Shown piece by piece: positions 28,859-39,831 of a stretch of DNA of 64,000 nt. The number at the start of each line of letters is the position of its first letter. The stretch's first letter is position 1. Position numbers and translations under genes: made by a program. The stretch comes from Myxococcales bacterium (GTDB lineage: Bacteria > Myxococcota_A > Polyangia > Haliangiales > Haliangiaceae): assembly GCA_028287135.1 (NCBI GenBank), contig JAQBQE010000007.1:1-64000 (forward strand), given 5' to 3'. Under the pieces are notes generated by a model, which ran no database searches, was not told the origin of the DNA, and worked only from the letters and a program-made list of their open reading frames with translations.

Positions 28859-30229
28859 TCAGCCGGGAGCGAAGGTCCCGTGGAACGTGATCGGGACGTG
28901 GTGGTCGAGCCAGACCTTCGCGACCGGCCCGTCGGGGATCCGCGCCGCATCGTAGACCGCGACGAAGGCTCGGTCCCTCATGTGACACAGCGAGACCACG
29001 TACCCGTCGACGTACAGCGGCTCGGTGGCTCGCTGATCGGCAGGTAGCTCATGCGCGACGATCTGGCCGCGCGCATCGATCGAGCCGATCGCGGTCAGCT
29101 CGTCGAACACGGCGTAGCTGACGGCATGCTCGCGGCCTTCCTGACCGGGCTGGATCGTGGGGAACTCGCAGGTGCGCTCGACCACCGGCTCCGAGCGGAG
29201 CGTCTTCGCCGCCAGATCGATCGTCGCGCGATGGTAGATGCCTCGATCGAGCACGGCCTGCGTGCTGCCCGAGAGCTGCGCGCCGATGTCGTGGAACGAA
29301 TCGAACGTCGGGTAGCGGACGTAATCGACGACCAGCTCGCCGCCACGGGTGAACGCGTTGGCGAAGTGCCACTGGTAGAACGCGTCGACGGTGAACCGCA
29401 CCGGCTCGTCGGGGCGATCGATCGGCACGCAGATCACCTCGGTGCCGTGCTCGGGCCTCCAGCGGAACATCTTCTCGAAGCCGCCGACCTGCAGCAGCAT
29501 CCGCGGCACGTCGATCCGCACGGGTGAGACGAAGAAGATCAGGTGCGTGTCGGTGGCGATGAAGTCGTGGAGCATCGGCGGACCGGCGAGCTCGATCGCT
29601 CCGAGCTGACGAGCGGAGCCGACGTCGGGCAGCTCGTAGATGTGGATCCGCGTCGTGCGGCCGTACGACAGCCCGAAGTTGTAGATCGCCTTGCGCGACG
29701 CGACGCGGTGCGGGTGCGCCGAGAAGAACGACGTGATCGCGCCGAGGTCGGCCTCGCCGAGCACGGACAGATCCGCGGGATCGAGCTCCGTGGGCTTGCC
29801 CGCCTCCATCAGCGCGAACAGCCGGCCCTGCCAGGTGAAGATGCTCGTGTTCGCGGTGTTCTTGCTGCGACCGCGCAGCGAGCTCGCGAGCCGGCGTGGC
29901 CACGGTGCCGACAGCCCGTACAGCAGCTTGCCAGCGGCACGTTCCTCGACGAGCCCCGTGGTCGCGTGGATCCGAGAAGCACCGACGGCGGTGCCTCCGG
30001 AGATCCGGATCGCGGTCGTCGCGCCATCGGCCTCGAACGGATGCGAGTACCGCTGGCCGAACTGGCCGAACTGACCAGGACCGTTGCGGTACAGCGTGCC
30101 GTGCAGCGAGGCGGGCAGGGTGCCCTCGACCTCGAGCGGCTCGAAGCCGTGCTCGCGCGCCAGGTCCTGCGACCACAGCAGGTGGACAAGGGATGGCTGG
30201 GACACCGGGGCGTTGCGTGCTGCGACCAT
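28859..30229 (-). CDS. Carotenoid cleavage oxygenase-like protein (RPE65/CCD family)
   Basis: A 456-residue protein of the carotenoid/stilbene cleavage dioxygenase family, a seven-bladed propeller with a four-His non-haem iron. Candidate ligands are the His residues in FFSAHPHRV, LHDFIATDTH, FYQWHFAN and the C-terminal TFHGTFAPG. GTLYRNGPGQFG and HPFEADG are family signatures. It would cleave a conjugated polyene with O2. ATG 30229 is used; a longer frame from 30289 would overlap the divergent regulator's start. Probably repressed by the adjacent TetR protein. Confidence 0.86.
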   Translation of the reverse strand: MVAARNAPVSQPSLVHLLWSQDLAREHGFEPLEVEGTLPASLHGTLYRNGPGQFGQFGQRYSHPFEADGATTAIRISGGTAVGASRIHATTGLVEERAAGKLLYGLSAPWPRRLASSLRGRSKNTANTSIFTWQGRLFALMEAGKPTELDPADLSVLGEADLGAITSFFSAHPHRVASRKAIYNFGLSYGRTTRIHIYELPDVGSARQLGAIELAGPPMLHDFIATDTHLIFFVSPVRIDVPRMLLQVGGFEKMFRWRPEHGTEVICVPIDRPDEPVRFTVDAFYQWHFANAFTRGGELVVDYVRYPTFDSFHDIGAQLSGSTQAVLDRGIYHRATIDLAAKTLRSEPVVERTCEFPTIQPGQEGREHAVSYAVFDELTAIGSIDARGQIVAHELPADQRATEPLYVDGYVVSLCHMRDRAFVAVYDAARIPDGPVAKVWLDHHVPITFHGTFAPG

Positions 30230-30289
30230 GTGAACGTTGTAAACATAGACCGCTTGACCGGCAAGCAAAAAAGTGAACAATGTAAACAT
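30228..30289. promoter_or_regulatory. Divergent promoter with paired operator-like repeats
   Basis: Two 17-base repeats, GTGAACGTTGTAAACAT (30230-30246) and GTGAACAATGTAAACAT (30273-30289), match at 15 of 17 positions. Each has partial dyad symmetry (ATGT..AC...GT..ACAT). One abuts the oxygenase start codon, the other covers the TetR TTG start. The arrangement suggests autoregulation and co-regulation by the TetR protein. Confidence 0.6.
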
Positions 30290-30966
30290 TGGCGACCAAG
30301 GCCGCGTACCACCACGGGAACCTCAAGGCTGCGCTGATCACCGCAGCGCTCCGGGAGCTCGCGCACGAGGGTCCCGAGGGGATCTCGCTCCGCGGCGTTG
30401 CCCGGCGGGCGGGTGTGTCGGCGCCTGCGGTGTACCGCCACTTCGAAGACAAGGAAGACCTGCTCGGTGCCGTCGCCGCCGAGTGCGCCGATCGACTCGC
30501 CGATGCGATGGTCGCGGCGGTCGCTGCGGCGCCGGCCGATCCACTCGAGAAGTTCCGGGCCGTCGGTGTCGCGCTCGTGCGATTTGCGGTCGCACACCCC
30601 GAGCACTTCCGCGCGCTATCGATGCCCGGCCTCGCGGACAAGACGCCGCCGGAGCAGCGCGCGAAGCAGCAAGCGTGGGAGCGCGCCCAGATGCAGGGGC
30701 TCGCCGCGGCGCAGGCGGCCGGGATGATCGCGGCGTTCCCGCTCGACGCGCTGATGCTCGCCGCGAACTCGACGATCATGGGACTCGCTCACGCGATCAT
30801 CGAAGGCCGGCTCGGGGAGGTCGACGACGCGCGTGCGACCGAGCTCGCGATCGCGGTGACCGGCGTCCTTGGGCACGGCCTGATGCCGCGCGAGACGCCG
30901 GTCACCGATCCGCGCAAGCCCGACTGCGAACCGACGCCGCCCAGACCGCGCCCACGCAAGCGCTGA
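30289..30966 (+). CDS. TetR-family transcriptional regulator
   Basis: A 225-residue regulator. The N-terminal helix-turn-helix (about 10-60) includes GISLRGVARRAGVSAPAVYR then HFEDKEDLL, the classic TetR pattern. The C-terminal ligand domain is helical and ends in a Pro/Arg-rich tail. Initiation is at TTG 30289, next to an operator-like repeat. It is divergent from the carotenoid oxygenase gene, which is its likely target. The effector is perhaps a carotenoid or apocarotenoid (inference). Confidence 0.86.
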   Translation: MATKAAYHHGNLKAALITAALRELAHEGPEGISLRGVARRAGVSAPAVYRHFEDKEDLLGAVAAECADRLADAMVAAVAAAPADPLEKFRAVGVALVRFAVAHPEHFRALSMPGLADKTPPEQRAKQQAWERAQMQGLAAAQAAGMIAAFPLDALMLAANSTIMGLAHAIIEGRLGEVDDARATELAIAVTGVLGHGLMPRETPVTDPRKPDCEPTPPRPRPRKR

Positions 30967-30987
30967 GCGGTGTGGTCGATGACGTGC

Positions 30988-31233
30988 TCAGGCCTGGACG
31001 GTCTTCGCGCGCTTGCCCGTGGTCTTCCGCTTCCGCTTGCGAGCAGGGGCGGCCTTGGCTGGTTCCTCGGCCTGAGCGAGGACGGGCGCAGGCGCGTCCG
31101 GCACGGCAGCCTCGAGAGGGGCCGACTCCAGCACCGGTTCTGCCTTGGCCTTGGTCTTGGCCTTGGATCCCTTGGCAGCGTAGTAGCCGATCACGGCGAC
31201 GGTTCCAGCAACGAGCTTGTTGATCAGGGACAT
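30988..31233 (-). CDS. Small membrane-anchored protein with basic tail
   Basis: An 81-residue protein. MSLINKLVAGTVAVIGYYAA gives one N-terminal transmembrane helix, followed by an Ala/Glu/Pro linker and a highly basic tail ending in KRKRKTTGKRAKTVQA. The open frame extends upstream, but AAGGAAAG before ATG 31233 supports this start. The tail resembles histone H1-like or nucleic-acid-binding tails and might tether DNA or RNA to the membrane. This is speculative, and no family is recognised. Confidence 0.6.
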   Translation of the reverse strand: MSLINKLVAGTVAVIGYYAAKGSKAKTKAKAEPVLESAPLEAAVPDAPAPVLAQAEEPAKAAPARKRKRKTTGKRAKTVQA

Positions 31234-31420
31234 GAATTCTTTCCTTCGCTCGCAGGTCTTTGCGCGTGGCGTGCCACGCCGACGAGCGAGTGGAACCGCG
31301 GGCATCGATCGAACGCCGCCGTCCCTCCGCGCGCACGTTCCACACGCGAGCGCTTCACGAGCGAGCGGTCCCGCCCATCGGCTCGCACGCTGAAGGAACC
31401 TCGGGTCGTCGACGAGCGAG

Positions 31421-32437
31421 CTAGCGGGTTGCCATGTGGATCACCGTGTTGACTCCGGTCCCGCTGGTCCGCGTGATGTACATCGTGCGGCCATCGGGCG
31501 AGACCCACGGATCCGCGTCGTAGCTGGTGGTCGAGATGAATTCCAGCCGCACCGGCACCCCGAACGCGCCGGTCGGGCTCGAGCGATGCGCCTCGTAGAT
31601 ATCGTAGCTGACGCCACCCTGGAACGGCCGATCGGAGTGGAAGTAGATCGTGAGCGTGTCGGGCGACAGGATCGGATGGCCGTCGATCGACGGCGTGTTG
31701 AGCTCGAGGATCGGCTGCGGCCGTCCCCAGGTGGCCGTCGTCGTCGCTCGCGTCGAGACGTAGAGGTCGTTGTTGATCGTCCCCGCATCGCGGTTCGATC
31801 CGAGCACCGCCATCAACCCATCAGCGGAGACGCTGATGCCGACTTCGTTCCCTGGCGAGTTGAGCTCGACCACGTTGATCGGATCCGACCACGGTGCGGT
31901 GCGCGAGGTCCGGGTCGACATCCAGACGTCGTTCTCGCCGAGCCCGAAGGGACGGGTGCTGACGAAGTAGATCGTGAGGCCATCCGCGGTCAGGTAGGGC
32001 GCTTCGTCGATGACGCCGGGATCGCCCGAGTTGAGGAGATCGGCGGGCATCAAGCCGGACCACGTTGCGCTCGGGCTGGTCCTCGTCGCAAACGCGAGCA
32101 CGTTCCCGAGGTTCACGTAGAGCTCGAGCATGTCGCCGGTCAGCGACGGCTCGTCGGCGCTGCCCGGCTGCAACGGAACCGCGACGGGCGTGGACCACGT
32201 TGTCATCGGGTGCGGCGGGATCACGCTCGCGTCGATCTCCGCGGTGCCGTCCATCGACGCATCGATCGTGGTGCACGGGCCGGTCATCCCGATCGGACGG
32301 CAGACGCCCTGGGTGGCGCACTCGAACCCGTCCGGGCACGCCCCGCCGGCGCTGCACACCAGCTCGCAGTCGCGAAAGCTCGGCGAGTAGCAACCGGCTC
32401 CCAGTGCGAGCGCGACGACCGCGCCCCAGCCGATCAC
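31421..32437 (-). CDS. TolB/PD40-like beta-propeller lipoprotein
   Basis: About 338 residues. The signal ends LALGAGC, a lipobox, then an EGF-like Cys-rich segment (CELVCSAGGACPDGFECATQ) and WD40/PD40-like repeats (for example LTIYFHSDRPFQGG and WVSPDGRTMYITRT) typical of TolB-type propellers. The start is GTG 32437, overlapping the upstream TGA (GTGA), or GTG 32440. It is predicted to be an outer-surface or periplasmic lipoprotein of unknown function. Co-transcribed with the gene at 32434. Confidence 0.75.
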   Translation of the reverse strand: MIGWGAVVALALGAGCYSPSFRDCELVCSAGGACPDGFECATQGVCRPIGMTGPCTTIDASMDGTAEIDASVIPPHPMTTWSTPVAVPLQPGSADEPSLTGDMLELYVNLGNVLAFATRTSPSATWSGLMPADLLNSGDPGVIDEAPYLTADGLTIYFVSTRPFGLGENDVWMSTRTSRTAPWSDPINVVELNSPGNEVGISVSADGLMAVLGSNRDAGTINNDLYVSTRATTTATWGRPQPILELNTPSIDGHPILSPDTLTIYFHSDRPFQGGVSYDIYEAHRSSPTGAFGVPVRLEFISTTSYDADPWVSPDGRTMYITRTSGTGVNTVIHMATR

Positions 32438-32919
32438 CACGAGCGATCTTTCTTCTCGGTGACCTTGGTCGGGATCATCAGCTCCATGAACGCGTCGATG
32501 AATGCGATCGCGTCGGTCTCGACGTTGCCCGTGAGCTTGGGACCGTCGAAGTGCTTCGTGTGCTTGGTCCCGGCGCGCTCGCACACCAGCGTGCGGTCCT
32601 CCTTCTTCGCCAGCACGTAGTCATGCTCGAGCGTGAAGTAGCGCCCGAGCTGCGGGTCGGTCTTGTTCGCAACGATCCCGACGAAGAACGATTCGCCCAT
32701 GTCCTTGGGCGCCGGCAGGTTCAGCACTCCGATCCGGTACGACCCGCGGTCCTGCGAGTACAGAAAGGGCGCGTGCTCGATGTGAGCCTGGGCCCAGACC
32801 GCGTCGAAGAAGAACTTCTCCTTGCGCTCGATCACGCCGACCACCGTCGCCGCGCCCTTGAGCTTGACGAGGTTCGGCAGGAACACACTGGCCAGGGCGT
32901 AGTTCGGAGTCATCGCCAT
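32434..32919 (-). CDS. Conserved hypothetical protein
   Basis: A 161-residue soluble protein with no signal peptide and no motif I can identify. ATG 32919 is chosen, with an in-frame ATG at 32913 as the alternative. It overlaps the downstream lipoprotein gene start by four to seven bases, so they are coupled. The gene lies 16 bases from the end of the BON/SRPBCC gene on the same strand and may be in the same transcript. Confidence 0.6.
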   Translation of the reverse strand: MAMTPNYALASVFLPNLVKLKGAATVVGVIERKEKFFFDAVWAQAHIEHAPFLYSQDRGSYRIGVLNLPAPKDMGESFFVGIVANKTDPQLGRYFTLEHDYVLAKKEDRTLVCERAGTKHTKHFDGPKLTGNVETDAIAFIDAFMELMIPTKVTEKKDRSW

Positions 32920-32935
32920 GACCCCATCGTATCGC

Positions 32936-34069
32936 TTAGTGGGCCAGATCGCGTATCTCGACGCGCTCTCCGTGCGCACGGGTCCGCCCGTCCTCGAGGA
33001 GTGACTTCATGCGGACCAGGTCCTCGTTCATGCGGGCCTTGGGGTCAGAGTGGAGGAGCCGGGCGACGCCGTGGGAGATCAGGCCGCCCGGCGGCCGGTA
33101 GGTCATCCGAAGCTGGACCCGGGTCCCCTCGGGAACGGACTCGAACTTCACGACGCCGGTGTGCTCGATCGGCTGGTTCGGCACGGTCGCCCACGCGATC
33201 ACCTTGAGCCGATCGACGTGCGTCGTGATCGCCTCGAACGTGACCGGCATCCGCCACGGGCCGTCGACGACCCACCGGGACCGCAGCGGATCGTGGTCGA
33301 TGTCGACCTCGACCTCGCGGACGTGCTCCATGAACTTCGGGAAGTTCTCGAACCGCTCCCACAGGTCGAACACGTTCTCGACCGGCGCATGCACCGTGAT
33401 CGTCTTCTCGATCTCGATGCCTTCGCGCCCGATCAGGCGCCGGCCCACCGTGCGCAGCGGCTTGTTGACCCCGGCACGCAGCAGGAGCCCGACCCCGGTC
33501 GCCGCGAGCAGGCTCCCGAGCAGACCGCGACGCTCGAAGCCCCAGCCGACCAGCGCCGAGCCGCCGACGATCGCGACGCCCTGGATCGCGGGTGCCCACT
33601 GTTCGCCGCGCCGCCGCGTCAGCTCGCTCTGCAGAGCCGGCGTGTCGGCGGTGGCGTGACGCTCGAGCTGATCGACGACGTCACGGACCCCAGGAATCGC
33701 GCGCACGCAGCGCATGACCTCGGAGACCTCGCTCTCGAGGACGGGGCCGCTCAGCGTGACCACGTGATCTTCGACGCGGATGTCGATCGCCGATGCATAG
33801 CCGATGACGTGACCGAGGTGCGCTCGGACGCGCTCGGCGATCACGTGATCGCCGGCGTCGGTGCGTGCGGTGCCCTCGAACCGCTCGACGGCGCCGTGGA
33901 TCCGATGCTCGGCATCGCTCGTGGACTTGCCGAGGAATCGTCTGAGGACGCGCGTCAAGTGCGTGCCTTGATCGCGGACCTTCGAGCGACGGATCCGGCC
34001 GTGGCCCGGATCAAAGAAGTACGTGGCGAGGGCGCCTACGAGGACGCCTCGAGGAAAGGATGTGGACAT
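32936..34069 (-). CDS. BON-domain plus SRPBCC (polyketide cyclase-like) protein
   Basis: A 377-residue protein. An N-terminal membrane/linker segment is followed by a BON domain (about 70-140: HVIAERVRAHLG then VRVEDHVVTLSGPV-like strand). A hydrophobic region sits at about 165-205. An SRPBCC/START-like domain occupies about 220-345 (EIEKTITVHAPVENVFDLW is the family opening). BON domains bind membranes and SRPBCC proteins hold hydrophobic ligands, so it may handle a lipid at the envelope. GGAGG about five bases upstream supports ATG 34069. Confidence 0.78.
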   Translation of the reverse strand: MSTSFPRGVLVGALATYFFDPGHGRIRRSKVRDQGTHLTRVLRRFLGKSTSDAEHRIHGAVERFEGTARTDAGDHVIAERVRAHLGHVIGYASAIDIRVEDHVVTLSGPVLESEVSEVMRCVRAIPGVRDVVDQLERHATADTPALQSELTRRRGEQWAPAIQGVAIVGGSALVGWGFERRGLLGSLLAATGVGLLLRAGVNKPLRTVGRRLIGREGIEIEKTITVHAPVENVFDLWERFENFPKFMEHVREVEVDIDHDPLRSRWVVDGPWRMPVTFEAITTHVDRLKVIAWATVPNQPIEHTGVVKFESVPEGTRVQLRMTYRPPGGLISHGVARLLHSDPKARMNEDLVRMKSLLEDGRTRAHGERVEIRDLAH

Positions 34070-34201
34070 GACGCCTCCATGCTCGAACCTGGCAAGCAGC
34101 GCGCCATGCACGACCCCGTCGCGACGCACGGCGCGGCACCCGCACGCACGACGCCAGGGAACGTCTTGGCCGGTGGGCGCGCGGTGCCTCGCGGGCGCGC
34201 G
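34070..34201. other. Intergenic region
   Basis: 132 bases between two minus-strand genes. It must hold the promoter of the BON/SRPBCC gene and any terminator for the Hsp70 operon. I see no gene and no convincing hairpin. Confidence 0.3.
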
Positions 34202-35961
<1,760 letters not shown>

Positions 35962-35965
<4 letters not shown>

Positions 35966-36558
35966 GCGCCGAGCTCCACTTCCGCGGGAGCGATCACGTT
36001 GCGATCGATGCCGTCGGCTAGCGTGGGAAGCTTGGCGTCTACCACGCGCCATCCGTGATGGCGAAGCGTGCCGCGGAACGGGGGCTCGCCCTTGGCCTCG
36101 CCGATCAAGCGAATCTCCGCCGGATCGAAGCCCTTGGGTACCGAGACCTTCGCCTCCTCGGCGCCCGGCATCACCGGCTCGAGCGAGAGGTGCTGCTCGA
36201 GCACCTTGCGACACCCGCGGTGAACGTCACGTGCCGCGGCGCCGATGTCGCCATCGGAGAATCCGTCGAGCGGCTCGCGCAGGAAGTCGACGAGCCGGCC
36301 TTCACGCTGGAGCAGGGCGAGTAGCGCAAGCGCGCCGTCCTTGTGATGCGTCGCCGTCGACACCTTGTCGACGCGTGCGGGGCGCTCGACGATCTTCTCG
36401 ACGACACGCTCGACGACCTTCTCGGTCGGCTTCTCGCTCTCCTGGGGCAGCTGCTTCGGAGGCGTCGTTCCTTCGGGCAGGAACTGCACGGCGTCGGCCG
36501 GGAGCTTCATGCCGAGCAACATCCGCCAGAAGTAGATGAAGGCGAGAAGGGGATGCAT
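35962..36558 (-). CDS. DUF2760-like protein, putative Hsp70 partner
   Basis: A 198-residue protein with a hydrophobic N-terminal start (MHPLLAFIYFWRMLLG) and a Pro/Glu/Lys linker with repeated VVERVVEKIVE. A C-terminal domain (about 75-195) contains the DUF2760 hallmark LLALLQREGRLVDFLREPL, then AARDVHRGCRKVL. The neighbouring Hsp70-like gene overlaps its stop by four bases. It probably works with that chaperone, but the biochemical role is unknown. Confidence 0.8.
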
Positions 36559-36690
36559 CGAGGCGGGTCTACCGCGAAAACCACCTGGATCACCCGGCGC
36601 GGCTCTCGAAAATCTGATGGATTGTCGCGCAAGTCCGCGTGGGTGCTCGTAGGTCTACGTGGCGCAACCCTTGCTCAGGTCCGACGCACC

Positions 36691-37932
36691 ATGCGCCGAT
36701 ATGCCGCCATTCTCCTGTTACTCGCCGGATGCGACCTCTACTTCGGAGGGAGCGGCGATGACGCACCACCTTGCAAGGACATCTATCCCGACTACCCGGA
36801 CGCCGGGGCCGCGTTCGAAGGCCGCGATCCCGAGACCGGCATCTGCTCGACGTTCGGTGGCGGCGGCTGGAACGGCTGCGGTGACTCCTGCGGACCGTGC
36901 GCTGCCACGGAAGGCGGCACCGTCGACGTCGCGCTCGCACCGCTCCCTGACTGGGGCGCTTGCTACAGCTCGTGCAACGAGCTCGACGAGCAGACGTGCC
37001 TCGCGAGCTCCGGATGCTTCGCGACCTATCTGGAGGACGGCTCGCTGCAAGATGCGCCGTCGATCCTCGCGTACAACGGCTGCTTCGCGACCCCGCCCTC
37101 GGGCCCGGTCCAGGGCGGAGGCTGCTACGGTCTTGGCGCGCAGGAATGCTCGCGCCACGACGACTGCTCGCTGCTCTACGACGCGAACAATAGCAACTTC
37201 CAGGGCTATGACTTCACGCGCTGCGCGCCGGAGCCGACGGCCGAGGGCTGCAACCTGGTCGACTGTGGACCGGGGTCGCACTGCGAGGATCAGTGCTACG
37301 CGTGCGACGGCCAGGACGGTCCGTGCCCCGCGGTCTGCACGCCGGTGTGCGTCCCCGACAGCAATGCGTGCGCGGCGACCGACTGTGCCCCTGGCTACGA
37401 CTGTGTCGAGGTCTGCGATGCGATGGACCCGACGAACCCGATGAGCGGCGGCGGGCTGGTCCCCGGCCACTGCTACGGGCAGTGCGTGCCGTCCGGCGGT
37501 GGTGGCGGCAACCCCGGCTCGTGCACCGGTGAAATCGCCTGTGACGCGCTGCCACCCGCGTGCCCCGCGAACACCACGGCGGGTCGCGAGAATGGCTGCT
37601 GGACGGGCTACTGCATCCCGAACACCGCCTGCGGCCCGAACGATCCCGGCTCGTGCACCGGCACGGCGATCTGCGCGACGCCGCCGCCCGCGTGCCCGGC
37701 CGGAACGGTCGCAGGCCTCGGAAATGGCTGCTGGACGGGGTTCTGCATCCCGGCCGACTCGTGCCCCCAGGCCTCCTGCGAGGCGCTGACCACCGAGAAT
37801 GCCTGCGCTAACCGCGCCGACTGCACCTCCGTCTACAGCGGTGGGGACTGCACCTGCACCCCCAACGGCTGTACCTGCAACGACCTCACGTTCGCCCGTT
37901 GTGAGACGTGGGGCACGGTGATGCCGTTCTGA
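36691..37932 (+). CDS. Cys-rich lipoprotein with tandem repeats
   Basis: A 413-residue lipoprotein (lipobox LLAGC, lipidated C14). It holds many Cys residues in EGF-like spacing, suggesting a disulphide-rich surface protein. A tandem pair near residues 285-365 reads GSCTGEIACDALPPACPANT and GSCTGTAICATPPPACPAGT, each followed by NGCWTG-type tails. No enzyme motif. Possibly an adhesin or shield protein, common in large Myxococcota genomes. ATG 36691 gives a full signal peptide. Confidence 0.78.
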   Translation: MRRYAAILLLLAGCDLYFGGSGDDAPPCKDIYPDYPDAGAAFEGRDPETGICSTFGGGGWNGCGDSCGPCAATEGGTVDVALAPLPDWGACYSSCNELDEQTCLASSGCFATYLEDGSLQDAPSILAYNGCFATPPSGPVQGGGCYGLGAQECSRHDDCSLLYDANNSNFQGYDFTRCAPEPTAEGCNLVDCGPGSHCEDQCYACDGQDGPCPAVCTPVCVPDSNACAATDCAPGYDCVEVCDAMDPTNPMSGGGLVPGHCYGQCVPSGGGGGNPGSCTGEIACDALPPACPANTTAGRENGCWTGYCIPNTACGPNDPGSCTGTAICATPPPACPAGTVAGLGNGCWTGFCIPADSCPQASCEALTTENACANRADCTSVYSGGDCTCTPNGCTCNDLTFARCETWGTVMPF

Positions 37933-37959
37933 GCACGCAACCCGCGCTATGATTTTGGT

Positions 37960-39762
37960 GTGGGTGACCGGGTCTTCGACGATGACCGGGCGACGGTCGA
38001 CCTAGGCCCGCGTCCGCTCGAGAACCTCGCGCCCGCCGATGACCTCGGCGGTGACGATGGGGTCGAAGCCACGCATTCGCTCGACAGCGCGCAGCGACAG
38101 CCGCCAGTCGACCCGGTCCACGCGCTGCCGACCCAGCAGCTCGGCAAGCCGAAGTCGACGACGATGACGCGGCTGTCGGAGTCGCGCACGACGGCTTCTC
38201 CGATCGCCGCGATGAAGCTCGACGAGATCGAGCGCACGCGGGTGTTCCTCCGGGTCGCGCTCGCCTGCTGTGTGTTCGGCGCGCTGATCGCGTTGATGAC
38301 GAGCGGCGACCCGGTCGCCCAGCGCGTCGTGGTGATCGGCTCGGCGCTCGGAGCGATCGGATCGCTGTGGATCCTCTCGATCACCCGCGATCACGAGAAC
38401 TACGCCCAGCGTCGCGTCATCGTCCCGGGGATCATGCTCGTGGCGGGCGCGATGTCGGGCGTCTACTACTGGGGCACCGCCTCCCCGGTGGCGGCGATGC
38501 TGGTCTACGGCATCTACTTCTTCAGCCTCGGCGCGAGCCGGATGGCCACCGCCGGCATCTACCTGTTGATCGCGCTGATCCACGGGGTGCTCGGGTTCGG
38601 GATCGCGGCAGGTCTGCTCGTCGATCGCGGCATCATCAGCATGGGGGCGCTGCAGATCCGCGATCAGATGGCGATCGTCCTCATCATCGAGTTCCTCTAC
38701 CTGATCGCATTCGTCACCGCGCGCCAGAGCCAGAAGGTCACGCTCGACGCGATGAGCAGCCTCGAGCTGGCGGTCCGCGGTGTCGCGAACCGCGAAGCGC
38801 TGCTCGCCGAGGCTCGCGCCGAGCTCGACCGCGCGCTCAAGGTCGGCGGGCCGGGCAGGTTCACCGAGCAGGTGGTCGGCACGTTCCGGCTCGGCGTGCT
38901 GATCGGGCGCGGCGGGATGGGCGAGGTCTACGAGGCGCATGGCGTCAGCGACCGGCGCGAGGCCGCGGTCAAGCTGCTGCACCACGGCACGCTCGCCGAT
39001 CCGACCTCGGTGCAGAGGTTCATTCGCGAGGCGCAGACCACGGCAAAGCTCGACTGCCCGTACATCGTGCGGGTGCTCGAGGTCGGCACCACGAGCGGCG
39101 AGATCCCGTTCCTCGCGATGGAGCGGCTGCGCGGTCACGACCTCGCCCATCAGCTGCGCCGCCAGCGTCGGCTCCAGCTCCCCAACGCCCGCACCGTCTG
39201 CGAGCAAGTCGCACTGGGACTCGAAGCAGCGCGCTCCGCCGGCATCGTTCACCGCGATCTCAAGCCCCACAACGTCTTCCTCTCGGAAGTCGGCGGGGTG
39301 CATCGCTGGAAGATCCTCGACTTCGGCGTCAGCAAATCCGGTGGCTCGGGCACGCTGACCCAGGGCCACGTCATCGGCACGCCTGCCTACATGGCGCCCG
39401 AGCAAGCGCGCGGCGAGGACGTCGATCATCGCGCCGATGTGTACTCGCTCGCGGCGATCCTCTACCGATCGATCACGGGGCATCCCGCGTTCACCGGCAA
39501 GGATGTTCCGACGACCCTGTACGAGGTCGTGTACCGGATCCCGACGCAGCCGTCGGTGCTCGCGCCACTTCCGACCGACGTTGACCGCGTGCTCGCGATC
39601 GGACTCGCGAAGGATCCCAAGGATCGCTTCGAGACCGCGCTCGAGCTCGCGGAGTGGTTCGGACTTGCCGTCGAGAGCCGGCTGTCTCCCGAGCAGCGCG
39701 CGCGAGCCGACGAATTGATCGTGCGACAGCCATGGGGGACACGCCCCGCGATCTCGAAGTGA
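37960..39762 (+). CDS. Membrane-anchored Ser/Thr protein kinase (Hanks type)
   Basis: A 600-residue kinase. About five to seven hydrophobic spans at 95-260 are followed by a Ser/Thr kinase domain at about 308-565. GRGGMGEVYEA is the glycine loop (near 316), AVKLL has the ATP lysine near 337, and HRDLKPHN (about 431), DFG (about 454) and GTPAYMAPEQ are all intact, so it should be active. The N-terminal region is acidic and low-complexity. Unlike many bacterial homologues, the membrane part precedes the catalytic domain. GTG start. Confidence 0.88.
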   Translation: MGDRVFDDDRATVDLGPRPLENLAPADDLGGDDGVEATHSLDSAQRQPPVDPVHALPTQQLGKPKSTTMTRLSESRTTASPIAAMKLDEIERTRVFLRVALACCVFGALIALMTSGDPVAQRVVVIGSALGAIGSLWILSITRDHENYAQRRVIVPGIMLVAGAMSGVYYWGTASPVAAMLVYGIYFFSLGASRMATAGIYLLIALIHGVLGFGIAAGLLVDRGIISMGALQIRDQMAIVLIIEFLYLIAFVTARQSQKVTLDAMSSLELAVRGVANREALLAEARAELDRALKVGGPGRFTEQVVGTFRLGVLIGRGGMGEVYEAHGVSDRREAAVKLLHHGTLADPTSVQRFIREAQTTAKLDCPYIVRVLEVGTTSGEIPFLAMERLRGHDLAHQLRRQRRLQLPNARTVCEQVALGLEAARSAGIVHRDLKPHNVFLSEVGGVHRWKILDFGVSKSGGSGTLTQGHVIGTPAYMAPEQARGEDVDHRADVYSLAAILYRSITGHPAFTGKDVPTTLYEVVYRIPTQPSVLAPLPTDVDRVLAIGLAKDPKDRFETALELAEWFGLAVESRLSPEQRARADELIVRQPWGTRPAISK

Positions 39763-39831
39763 CGCTCGCGATCGCAACTGTTCGAATCGACATTGCTCCC
39801 GCAGAGTGGTACCTGTGGATAAGCGTCTCGC

